Positions 12,681 through 19,924 of a stretch of 22,559 nt of DNA are shown here, in pieces. The stretch covers positions 1-22,559 of the forward strand of contig UQSC01000019.1 of assembly GCA_900543615.1 (NCBI GenBank). The letters are read 5' to 3'. The notes under the pieces were generated by a model. It made no database searches, was not told the DNA's origin, and saw nothing but the letters and a program-made list of their open reading frames with translations. Origin of the DNA: an uncultured Collinsella sp. (GTDB taxonomy: Bacteria; Actinomycetota; Coriobacteriia; Coriobacteriales; Coriobacteriaceae). The stretch's first letter is position 1. Every line of letters begins with the position of its first letter. The position numbers and the translations under genes are program-made.

Positions 12681-15308
12681 CTACTCGGCGTCGGGCACCT
12701 CGTAGGTGGCAGACGGCGTGTTGTCGCACACGACGGTAAAGCCGCCGTCCTTATCGACATCGACCGTCACCTGATCGCCCTCGCGCACCGTGCCGTCGAT
12801 GATAGCGGCGGCGATGGCATCCACGACCTCGCGCTGCACCAGACGCTTGAGCGGACGGGCGCCAAAGACCGGGTCCAGGCCGCCCACGGCGAGCATCTGC
12901 TTGGCCGCCGGGGTGATGGCAAGCGTCATGCGCTCCTTGGCCAGACGCGCGCGGACGTCGGCGAGCTGGATGTCGACGATCTTCTCGATCTGCGCCATGC
13001 CGAGCGGATGGAACACCACGATATCGTCGATACGGTTGAGGAACTCGGGGCGGAAGGTCTGAGCCATGGCCGCGTTGACCTGATGGCGCATCTCCTCCTC
13101 GTCCTTGCCGGACAGATCGGCGATAGCCTTGGAGCCCACGTTAGACGTCATGATGATAATCGTGTTCTTAAAGGACACCTGGCGACCCTGACCGTCGGTC
13201 AAACGGCCGTCGTCGAGCACCTGCAGCAGCACATTAAAGACATCCGGATGGGCCTTCTCCATCTCGTCGAGCAAGATCACGGAGTAGGGGCGACGGCGTA
13301 CGGCCTCGGTGAGCTGGCCGCCCTCGTCGTAGCCCACGTATCCCGGGGGCGCACCGATCAGACGCTGGACGCTGAACTTCTCCATGTACTCGGACATGTC
13401 GATACGCACGAGCGCGCGCTCGTCATCGAACAGGCACTCGGCAAGCGCCTTGGCGAGCTCGGTCTTGCCCACGCCGGTGGGGCCCAGGAAGAAGAAGCTG
13501 CCGATGGGCTTGTCCGGATCGGAGAGGCCCGCACGGCTGCGGCGCACAGCTGCGGCAACGGCGGAGACGGCCTCGTCCTGGCCGATGACGCGCTTATGCA
13601 GCTCGCCCTCCAGACCCTTCAGCTTGTCGAGCTCACCCTGCATCATCTTGGAGACGGGCACGCCGGTCCAGGCGCTCACGACCTCGGCGATCTCATCAGA
13701 GGTCACCTGTTCGTTGAGACCCTCGCCGTCCTGCTGCTTTTGTGCCTCGAGCGCAGCCTCGGAATCCTGAATCTGCTGCTGCAGACCAGGAATCACGGAG
13801 TAGCGCAGCTCGGACGCACGGCCCAGGTCGCCGTTGCGCGTCGCGCGCTCCTCTTCGCTCCTGGCCTCGTCGAGCTGTCCCTTGAGCTCCTGCACGTGGT
13901 CGATGGCGTTCTTCTGGTTGAGCCAGCCGGCCTTTTGCACGTTGAGCTTTTCCTGGACCTCGGCGATCTCTTGGCGCAGGGCCTCCAGACGCTCCTTGGA
14001 GGCGTCATCGGTCTCCTTCATGAGTGCCTGCTCCTCGATCTGCAGCTGGGTGAGCTGACGCGTGGTGGCGTCAATCTCGACCGGCATGCTGTCGAGCTCC
14101 ATGCGCAGGCGGCTTGCCGCCTCATCGACCAGGTCGATGGCCTTGTCGGGCAGGAAGCGGTCGGCGATATAGCGATCGGAGAGGTCGGCGGCGGCCACGA
14201 GTGCGCTATCGGTGATGTGCACGCCATGGAAGATCTCGTACTTCTCCTTGAGGCCACGCAGAATCGAGATAGTGTCCTCGACGGTGGGCTCGCTCACCAT
14301 AACGGTCTGGAAACGACGGGCGAGCGCCGCGTCCTTCTCGATGTACTTGCGGTATTCGTCGAGCGTAGTCGCGCCGATCGCGTGCAGGTCGCCACGAGCG
14401 AGCGCAGGCTTGAGGATGTTGCCGGCGTCCATGGAGCCCTCGGTGGCACCCGCGCCCACGATGGTGTGGAGCTCATCGATGAACAGGATGACCTTACCTT
14501 CGGACTTCTGTACTTCCTTGAGCACGGCCTTCAAGCGGTCCTCGAACTCACCGCGGTACTTGGCGCCGGCGACCAGCGCGCTCATGTCGAGCTCGATGAG
14601 GTCGCGGTCGCGCAACGTACTCGGCACGTCGCCGGCCACGATACGCTGGGCGATGCCCTCGACGATAGCCGTTTTACCGACGCCCGGCTCACCGATGAGC
14701 ACGGGGTTGTTCTTGGTGCGGCGGGACAGGACCTGAATGGTACGACGGATCTCGTCGGTACGGCCGATGACCGGGTCGAGCTTACCGGCGCGGGCAAGAT
14801 CGCAGATATTGCGTCCGTACTGCTCCAGCGCCTCAAACTGGGTCTTGTCCTCGGCAGACGTCACGCGGTCATCGCCGCGCAGTTCCTCGTAGACCTGCTC
14901 GATGCGCTCCTTGGTGACGCCGGCATCGCGCAGCACGCGACCCGCGTCGCCCTTGTCCTCGGCAAGCGCCATCAGCAGATGCTCGGTCACCACAAAGCTG
15001 TCGCCCATCTTGGTGGCCTTCTTCTCGGCCTTCTCGATGACGCGGACGAGCTCGTTGGACAGGCCCATCTGCTGGCCCTCGCCCGAAACCTTGGGCGCGT
15101 GGTCGATGGCATCCTGTGTGGAGCGTGCGAGCTGAGCCGGGTCGGCACCGATGCGCTCGATGATCACGGAGATATTGCGCTCGCCGGCACCGAGCAGGGC
15201 AGACAGCAGGTGAATCGGCTCCACCGCGCCGGCCTGCGCATCGGCAGCCGTGCTCATGGCGGTCTGCAGCGCCTCGCGCGACGTCATTGCTAGCTTATCG
15301 ATTCTCAT
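12681..15308 (-). CDS. clpB: ClpB, ATP-dependent protein disaggregase
   Basis: The 875-residue protein is a full-length Hsp100 that pulls proteins out of aggregates together with DnaK. Domains in order: two N-terminal Clp repeats (1-145), first AAA+ module with Walker A GEPGVGKT (206-213) and Walker B ILFIDE (274-279), middle coiled coil (about 400-525) that contacts DnaK, second AAA+ module with Walker A GPTGVGKT (609-616), the pore loop GYVGYDEGG (656-664) and Walker B VILLDE (677-682), and the C-terminal small domain. The coiled coil distinguishes it from ClpC/ClpA. AGAGGTG precedes the ATG at 15308. It is a single-gene unit on the minus strand with its own terminator; its leader holds a hairpin and an inverted repeat described separately. 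HspR would be the expected repressor in actinobacteria. Confidence 0.97.
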   Translation of the reverse strand: MRIDKLAMTSREALQTAMSTAADAQAGAVEPIHLLSALLGAGERNISVIIERIGADPAQLARSTQDAIDHAPKVSGEGQQMGLSNELVRVIEKAEKKATKMGDSFVVTEHLLMALAEDKGDAGRVLRDAGVTKERIEQVYEELRGDDRVTSAEDKTQFEALEQYGRNICDLARAGKLDPVIGRTDEIRRTIQVLSRRTKNNPVLIGEPGVGKTAIVEGIAQRIVAGDVPSTLRDRDLIELDMSALVAGAKYRGEFEDRLKAVLKEVQKSEGKVILFIDELHTIVGAGATEGSMDAGNILKPALARGDLHAIGATTLDEYRKYIEKDAALARRFQTVMVSEPTVEDTISILRGLKEKYEIFHGVHITDSALVAAADLSDRYIADRFLPDKAIDLVDEAASRLRMELDSMPVEIDATTRQLTQLQIEEQALMKETDDASKERLEALRQEIAEVQEKLNVQKAGWLNQKNAIDHVQELKGQLDEARSEEERATRNGDLGRASELRYSVIPGLQQQIQDSEAALEAQKQQDGEGLNEQVTSDEIAEVVSAWTGVPVSKMMQGELDKLKGLEGELHKRVIGQDEAVSAVAAAVRRSRAGLSDPDKPIGSFFFLGPTGVGKTELAKALAECLFDDERALVRIDMSEYMEKFSVQRLIGAPPGYVGYDEGGQLTEAVRRRPYSVILLDEMEKAHPDVFNVLLQVLDDGRLTDGQGRQVSFKNTIIIMTSNVGSKAIADLSGKDEEEMRHQVNAAMAQTFRPEFLNRIDDIVVFHPLGMAQIEKIVDIQLADVRARLAKERMTLAITPAAKQMLAVGGLDPVFGARPLKRLVQREVVDAIAAAIIDGTVREGDQVTVDVDKDGGFTVVCDNTPSATYEVPDAE

Positions 15309-15423
15309 GGAATCACCTCTCTTGGGGTGGCCGCCCTACGGGGCGGCTTCACGTTGTTCGAGATGTATTGTTGCCAGCTTTGCGCAATCTTATACACAAA
15401 TCTAAGTCTCTATATATAAGATT
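15309..15423 (-). promoter_or_regulatory. clpB leader and promoter region
   Basis: On the minus strand the leader has a perfect 7-bp hairpin GCCGCCC-CGTA-GGGCGGC (15330-15347) just before the ribosome binding site, and CACC at 15325-15328 can pair with GGTG of that site. Further upstream a 9-bp inverted repeat AATCTTATA/TATAAGATT (15386-15394 and 15415-15423) spans the AT-rich likely promoter. The classical HspR box (CTTGAGT, 7 nt, ACTCAAG) is not present. Function is inferred. Confidence 0.45.
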
Positions 15424-15486
15424 TTATGAGTGATTGATGGATAGGGTACTGAGATGTCAGCCCGCCGCTGCCCAGGCGCACTACCG

Positions 15487-15626
15487 TCTCGATCTGTAAC
15501 ATCTAGCAGCCATTTTTGATCCTAGATGTTACAGATCGAGAGAAAATGACCAGCGGCAACCGTTTGTCTCAATCTGTAACATCTACTCGGCAAATTAGGG
15601 TCTAACTGTTACAGATCGAGACAAAC
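15487..15626. repeat. Tandem pair of palindromic elements sharing a CTGTAACATCTA core
   Basis: The first unit has perfect 20-bp arms (15487-15506 and 15522-15541, 15-nt spacer). The second has 20-bp arms with one mismatch (15562-15581 and 15607-15626). Both carry TCTC(G/A)ATCTGTAACATCTA and their centres are 80 bp apart. The spacers differ between the units. Confidence 0.88.
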
Positions 15627-15632
15627 AGAAGA

Positions 15633-15665
15633 CCACCGCAAAGGGGACAGGCACCTTTGTGGTGG
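15633..15665 (+). repeat. Palindromic repeat with GGGGACAGGCACC core, forward copy
   Basis: Arms CCACCGCAAAGG (15633-15644) and CCTTTGTGGTGG (15654-15665) flank the loop GGACAGGCA. The inner core CAAAGGGGACAGGCACCTTT recurs in reverse orientation at 16500-16534. The sequence type recalls REP-like palindromes moved by RAYT transposases, but no such gene is here. Confidence 0.82.
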
Positions 15666-15776
15666 TTCTCGGTTTCGACGTCCAGCTGTCACACGTTATG
15701 AGATTAAAATTGAATCGTTAGCTGAGATTATTCATTTGTCATCGAGCTTGCCTGCTCTTTCTCTCGAGGAGCGCAT

Positions 15777-16445
15777 ATGAAGCCGCCTCATTCCACCGGT
15801 CGCAACGTCATCGCCATTCTCGCCATACCCATCGTGATGCTCTTCCTTATCGTCATCACGCCCTTTTCTTTTGGTATCGCCTCGCCCTTCGATCTTTGCG
15901 GGATGATCGACGCCGGCTCGCGTGCCACCTCGCTCTCCTTTGTCTGCCGTGGCGTGTTCTACGAATATGCAATTCCCACCGGAAGTTGGCAGTCCAAGTT
16001 ACCGTTGCTCGGCAAGGTCGACGGATGCTCCCCCTATTTCTGCCTTGAACCTCAGACGATGAATTATTTGATCGACGACCAGCCCCTCGACTCCATCACC
16101 CTCGCCTACGACTACGCACCAAACACCGATGAGCGCCACATGAACCAAGTCCTCGACAAGATGCTTGGACAGTGCGGGCTCACCGAGGAGGCCGGTCGAA
16201 CCATCTATAGCAACCAGCAATTAAAGCGAACAGAACTCCGCCGTGTCGGAAAAATCAAAGGGCGAAACGGGGCTGCCTACTGGCAGGCCTGGGCGACACG
16301 CGACAAGAGCGAATTCGGGCACAGCGCCTATACGGTCACCGTCTACACCAAAGATGGAATCAAGGACGATGTTGACGATTTCGCGTCATCCAAACTCGGC
16401 ATCCCCAAAACAACCAAACCCGCCAACCCGGATGAAATTCTGTAG
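15777..16445 (+). CDS. Hypothetical protein with N-terminal membrane anchor or signal
   Basis: I do not recognise a family. The 222-residue product has a short basic N terminus (MKPPHSTGRN), one hydrophobic segment (about 11-35: VIAILAIPIVMLFLIVITPF) and a mostly polar external or periplasm-facing domain with six Cys residues in the first 140 residues, including SFVCRG, GCSPYFC and GQCGL. Disulphides are possible. There is no lipobox, so it is probably membrane-anchored. GGAG precedes the ATG by 6 nt. The gene stands alone between inverted copies of one palindromic repeat (15633-15665 and 16500-16534); the downstream copy can serve as its terminator. The flanking repeats could mark a mobile or recently acquired gene. 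Confidence 0.7.
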   Translation: MKPPHSTGRNVIAILAIPIVMLFLIVITPFSFGIASPFDLCGMIDAGSRATSLSFVCRGVFYEYAIPTGSWQSKLPLLGKVDGCSPYFCLEPQTMNYLIDDQPLDSITLAYDYAPNTDERHMNQVLDKMLGQCGLTEEAGRTIYSNQQLKRTELRRVGKIKGRNGAAYWQAWATRDKSEFGHSAYTVTVYTKDGIKDDVDDFASSKLGIPKTTKPANPDEIL

Positions 16446-16499
16446 AGCCGCTCATTAACATACCGCTCAACGATCACAACAACATCGAGCTCGTTCCCC

Positions 16500-16537
16500 A
16501 CCGCCACAAAGGTGCCTGTCCCCTTTGTGGCGGTTTT
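16500..16537 (+). terminator. Inverted copy of the GGGGACAGGCACC repeat, doubling as terminator
   Basis: Perfect 13-bp arms (16500-16512 and 16522-16534) with a nine-base loop, followed by TTTTC. It begins 54 nt after the stop of the hypothetical gene. Its core is the reverse complement of the repeat at 15633-15665. Confidence 0.82.
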
Positions 16538-16540
16538 CGA

Positions 16541-16573
16541 CAAAAAGAAGCCGCCCCAATATAAAGAGGCGGC
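16541..16573 (-). terminator. Intrinsic terminator of the aconitase-family gene
   Basis: On the minus strand GCCGCC (16568-16573) pairs with GGCGGC (16550-16555) and is followed by TTCTTTTTG. It comes after the 72-bp palindrome that follows the hydratase stop. Confidence 0.75.
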
Positions 16574-16627
16574 ATCAAGCAGGTCTATTTTTGGCGTCCC
16601 TCAAGACCCAACGAGAACGTCGCGGTA

Positions 16628-16699
16628 GCCCCGGACACACCTTTCCCTCGGGCGACCCTCGCGAAGCGCGTGAGCACGAGGGAAAGGTGTGTCCGGGGC
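16628..16699. repeat. Palindrome with perfect 23-bp arms after the hydratase gene
   Basis: Arms 16628-16650 and 16677-16699 are perfect inverted copies, with core GGACACACCTTTCCCTCG. The 26-nt loop contains a second short hairpin (CTCGCG/CGCGTGAG). It lies 11 nt beyond the stop of the hydratase and before that gene's terminator, so it would be the 3' end structure of the transcript. Confidence 0.9.
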
Positions 16700-16710
16700 G
16701 TACAGCAGAG

Positions 16711-19011
16711 TTACTCGGCAGCGGCCTTGAACTTGTTGTAGTTGATCAGGCAGCCGGCCTTGACGATGGCACGCTCCTCGGCCGTCATATCGGCAATGTA
16801 GAGCTCAATCTGCTCGACCGCACCGTCGGCACGCACCACGTAGGCGGCGATGTCCTTCAGGTCACCGTCGAGCGCAGCGCGTATACCCGGCACAAAGACG
16901 TAGTCGCCCACCTCAAAGTTGGGCTCGGCCTCCATCTGGAAGGGCACCATGCCCCAGTTCATCACGTTGGAGCGATAGCGCTTGGTGGCGTACTCGTGAA
17001 CGATATTGGCCAGACCGCCAATCACGCGCTGGCAGCTCGCGGCCTGCTCGCGGGCAGAACCGTCACCGGGCTTCTTGGCATAGAGCATGGAGCCGTACTC
17101 GGTCGCCTTGGCGTCTGCCGCGACACCCGCGCCAGCCAGCGCCTCAAACACGCCGGCAAGCTCGGCATCGAGCGCCGCCAGGTCGCCTGCCGCTTCGCCG
17201 GCAACGCGGCGCTTCTCCACGGCGTCGACTTCCTTGGAGCGGCCCACGTAGGCCGGATCGCGGCGGCTGAGCGTAAACTCGGCCAGGCCCAGCGGATTGG
17301 AGCGGAAGGAGCTCGTCTCGCCCGAGGGAATGAGCTCGTCGGTCGTGGTGACCGGGTCCATGATCTTGGAGCACACCTTGAGCAGGATATCGTCGCCGAG
17401 AGGCTCCATCGCGGGCCACGGCTTGATGTTGGGGCCTTCGACCAGCTCGTCGGCCGGCTCAGCCTTGCCAAAGCCCCAGTACACGCGCTTCTTGTACGGC
17501 GCGTCGTCAAAGGTGTACTCGCAGGCCTCGTCCCAGGTCTCCTCGGGCAGGTCGGTCGCCGGCGTCAGGACGCCGCCGTTGGCAGCCGTCGCCGCAATGG
17601 AGCGGGCGTCCATCAGGGCCACGGCGCTCAGCTGGCCATTGCCCGGCTTGGAACCCTCACGGTTGGGGAAGTTGCGCGTGGTGTGGCGGATGGACAGGCC
17701 GTTGTTAGCGGGCGTGTCGCCGGCACCGAAACACGGGCCGCAGAACGCCGTGCGCACGATCGCGCCAGCCTCCATAAGGTCGTAGATGTAGCCGCGACGC
17801 GTGAGCTCGAGTGCCACGGGCTGGCTCGTGGGATAGACCGACAGCGAGAACTCGCCGCAGCCGGTGTTGGCGCCCTTGAGCACGCGGGCAGCCTGGACCA
17901 CGGAGTCGTAGTTGCCGCCCGAGCAGCCGGCGATAACGCCCTGCTGCACGTGCAGCTTGCCGTCGACGATCTTGTCGAGCAGGCTAAAGTGCGTCTTACC
18001 CTCGCCGATCTTGGCAGCCTCGAGCTCCACCTCGTGCAGGATATCCTCGAGGTTCTCGTTAAGCTCGTCAATCTCAAAGCCGTTGGAAGGATGGAACGGC
18101 AGCGCGATCATGGGCTTGATGCTCGACAGGTCGACCTCGACGCAGCCGTCATAGTAGGCGACATCGGCGGGCTTGAGCTCGCGGTAGTCGTCGCCGCGGC
18201 CGTGCATGGTCAAGAATGCGTGCGTGTCCTCGTCGGTGGCCCAGATGCTCGACAGGCAGGTGGTCTCGGTGGTCATGACGTCGACGCCGTTGCGGTAGTC
18301 GGTCGTCATGCTCGCGATACCGGGGCCCACGAACTCCATGACCTTGTTCTTAACGTAACCCTTGGCAAAGACGGCACGGATGATGGCGAGCGCCACGTCG
18401 TGCGGGCCGACGCCGGGGCGCGGGGCGCCCGTGAGGTAGATGGCGACGACGCCGGGATAGGCAACGTCGTAGGTGTCGCGCAGCAGCTGCTTTGCCAGCT
18501 CGCCACCGCCCTCGCCCACGGCCATGGTGCCCAGGGCACCATAGCGGGTGTGCGAGTCGGAACCCAGGATCATCTTGCCGCAGCCGGCGAAGTTCTCACG
18601 CATAAAGGAGTGGATGACCGCAATATGGGGCGGAACGAAGATGCCGCCGTACTTCTTAGCAGCGGAAAGGCCAAAGACGTGGTCGTCCTCGTTGATGGTG
18701 CCGCCCACGGCGCACAGCGAGTTATGGCAGTTGGTGAGCACGTAGGGCAGCGGGAACTGCTCCATGCCCGAGGCGCGCGCCGTCTGGATGATGCCGACAA
18801 AGGTGATGTCGTGGCTCGCCATGGCGTCGAAGCGAATCTTGAGCGCCTCGGGGTCGCCGGATGTGTTGTGTGCCTGAAGGATCGAATACGCGATGGTGCC
18901 ACGCTTGGCATCCTCGGGCGTCTGCGTAATACCGTGCTCGGCGGCCTCGGCCGCGGGCACGACCTCGCTGCCACCGCGCAGGTAGATGCCGTCCTCGTAC
19001 AGCTTAACCAT
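16711..19011 (-). CDS. Aconitase-family hydratase (YbhJ-like)
   Basis: A 766-residue Fe-S hydro-lyase of the aconitase superfamily. Substrate-site and cluster motifs are visible: LTNCHNSLCAVGG near the N-terminal third, MILGSDSHTRYGALG, GVIAGCSGGNYDSV (first cluster Cys), and AFCGPCFGAGDTPANN (the CxxC pair completing the three cluster ligands). After a linker the swivel domain holds SFRSNPLGLAE and YRSNVMNWGMVPF. Length and motifs fit the YbhJ-type hydratases better than AcnA (about 890 residues); the substrate of that group is not established, so I assign no symbol. ATG at 19011 (MVKLYEDGIYLR) is preceded by GGGAG at 5 nt; the frame extends 40 codons further upstream but without a ribosome binding site. 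It is a single-gene unit. A copy of the structured RNA lies 231 nt upstream. Confidence 0.88.
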   Translation of the reverse strand: MVKLYEDGIYLRGGSEVVPAAEAAEHGITQTPEDAKRGTIAYSILQAHNTSGDPEALKIRFDAMASHDITFVGIIQTARASGMEQFPLPYVLTNCHNSLCAVGGTINEDDHVFGLSAAKKYGGIFVPPHIAVIHSFMRENFAGCGKMILGSDSHTRYGALGTMAVGEGGGELAKQLLRDTYDVAYPGVVAIYLTGAPRPGVGPHDVALAIIRAVFAKGYVKNKVMEFVGPGIASMTTDYRNGVDVMTTETTCLSSIWATDEDTHAFLTMHGRGDDYRELKPADVAYYDGCVEVDLSSIKPMIALPFHPSNGFEIDELNENLEDILHEVELEAAKIGEGKTHFSLLDKIVDGKLHVQQGVIAGCSGGNYDSVVQAARVLKGANTGCGEFSLSVYPTSQPVALELTRRGYIYDLMEAGAIVRTAFCGPCFGAGDTPANNGLSIRHTTRNFPNREGSKPGNGQLSAVALMDARSIAATAANGGVLTPATDLPEETWDEACEYTFDDAPYKKRVYWGFGKAEPADELVEGPNIKPWPAMEPLGDDILLKVCSKIMDPVTTTDELIPSGETSSFRSNPLGLAEFTLSRRDPAYVGRSKEVDAVEKRRVAGEAAGDLAALDAELAGVFEALAGAGVAADAKATEYGSMLYAKKPGDGSAREQAASCQRVIGGLANIVHEYATKRYRSNVMNWGMVPFQMEAEPNFEVGDYVFVPGIRAALDGDLKDIAAYVVRADGAVEQIELYIADMTAEERAIVKAGCLINYNKFKAAAE

Positions 19012-19183
19012 ACTGTCTCCCACTCTGCCCAAAAGATTTGGGCGCATAGCATACATTCGTTCAATATCGTGCCATAGAACGGTTGCGAGTGGGTTGCGAA
19101 TCTGCACGTTCACTTTATCTCGGTAAAGCATAGAACGAGCCCGGTGAGGGCCGGCAGATTTGGTGTAAGAGTGTCCCTTCGAC

Positions 19184-19212
19184 TAGTCATTTAAGAACGT
19201 CCCCAATGACTA
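19184..19212. repeat. Short palindrome TAGTCATT/AATGACTA
   Basis: Perfect 8-bp arms (19184-19191 and 19205-19212) flank AAGAACGTCCCC. It lies upstream of the hydratase and next to the structured RNA copy. The AACGTCCCC centre is related in style to the GGGGAC-containing repeats elsewhere in the window. Confidence 0.65.
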
Positions 19213-19241
19213 CCCATAACAACGCCGATGTTTTGGCGCGG

Positions 19242-19384
19242 ACAGCGAAAGCCCACCAGAGCGAGCAAGGTGCCTTGAAACAAGGCGGCATTGATCTTCT
19301 GATCATGCCGCCGAAGTTGAAAGGCAGATTGCCGCTCTGGCGGGCTTGCAGCGTCGACCGGTCCGCCGTTCGTTAGAACGGCGG
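19242..19384 (+). ncRNA. Structured RNA, copy 1
   Basis: Read on the plus strand: P1 pairs 19249-19263 with 19333-19347 (15 bp, one A-C); an unpaired A19264; P2 pairs 19265-19268 with 19329-19332; a region AGGTGCCTTGAAA faces GTTGAAAGGCAGA, with TGCC/GGCA able to extend the helix. P3 is GGCGGCAT/ATGCCGCC (19284-19291, 19305-19312), a bulged T, GATC/GATC and a TTCT tetraloop. A linker GCAGCGTC leads to the hairpin CCGCCGTTC-GTTA-GAACGGCGG (19363-19384). It aligns with 5612-5753 over the full length. There is no gene in frame; downstream it runs toward the 3' end of hspR, so on this strand it would be a free-standing RNA; on the other strand it would lie in the leader of the hydratase. Confidence 0.75.
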
Positions 19385-19399
19385 AACCAAAGGCGCAGC

Positions 19400-19435
19400 G
19401 TCGAGCCGTTACGCCGTTCGGCAGAACGGCGTAAC
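19400..19435 (+). repeat. Second tail hairpin, partial duplicate of the RNA 3' end
   Basis: CAGCGTCGAGCC repeats the linker before the hairpin at 19363-19384, and GTTACGCCGTTC-GGCA-GAACGGCGTAAC (19408-19435) is a perfect 12-bp stem with the same CGCCGTTC/GAACGGCG core. It ends at the base before the hspR stop codon. No T run follows on either strand. Confidence 0.7.
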
Positions 19436-19852
19436 CTAGAGATCCCCGCCTGCGCCCAAAAGTTTGCGCATGACTTGCTCGGGGTTGACTGAGCCGTCGC
19501 GCGGGGCTAAGGCAGTGATCTTCTTCTGCATCTTGTATTCGTGCAGCTCGTCCTCGAGCTGGCGCACGCGGGCGCGGAGCTTTTCGTTCTCGCGCTCACG
19601 TTCCTCGGCACGCTCCTTCATATCGAGGATGCGCACCACGCCGGCGAGGTTGATGCCCTCGTCGGTCAGTTGGTTGATGAGCTCCAGGCGCTCGATATCG
19701 GCGCGCGAATACAGACGCGTGTTGCCGCCCGAGCGCTGGGGGTTCACCAGGCCCTTGGACTCGTAGACGCGCAGAGTCTGCGGATGCATGCCGGTCAGCT
19801 CGGCCGCCACGCTGATCATGTACAGCGGTTTGTTCCTATTGTCCTCGGCCAT
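19436..19852 (-). CDS. hspR: HspR, MerR-type heat-shock repressor
   Basis: The 138-residue protein is a MerR-family regulator with helix-turn-helix and wing at about 10-80 (LYMISVAAELTGMHPQTLRVYESKGLVNP and RSGGNTRLYSRADIERL; the first is a typical HspR motif). A coiled-coil dimer helix (about 78-110, RAEERERENEKLRARVRQLEDEL) follows. HspR represses dnaK, clpB and itself in actinobacteria, with DnaK acting as co-repressor. It is the last gene of the dnaK-grpE-dnaJ-hspR cluster, 72 nt after dnaJ. The ATG at 19852 follows AAAGGGG at 9 nt. Confidence 0.93.
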   Translation of the reverse strand: MAEDNRNKPLYMISVAAELTGMHPQTLRVYESKGLVNPQRSGGNTRLYSRADIERLELINQLTDEGINLAGVVRILDMKERAEERERENEKLRARVRQLEDELHEYKMQKKITALAPRDGSVNPEQVMRKLLGAGGDL

Positions 19853-19924
19853 GCTACCTGACCCCTTTCCGTCTCGTTATCGTCCATCATAAGCCCGCGG
19901 GCGCGGGCGTGCGCCACGACCGCC

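Noticed and set aside
12669..15293. An 874-codon open frame opposite clpB
   Set aside because: Shadow of clpB, whose Walker motifs are intact on the minus strand.
15487..15626. A short CRISPR-like array
   Set aside because: There are only two repeat units, each is itself an inverted pair, spacers are irregular, and no cas gene is present.
16525..19077. An 850-codon open frame opposite the hydratase
   Set aside because: Shadow of an aconitase-family gene with intact cluster ligands; it would also start inside a terminator hairpin.
16711..19131. A longer form of the hydratase starting at 19131
   Set aside because: The added 40 residues have no homology that I can see and no ribosome binding site, whereas GGGAG precedes the ATG at 19011.
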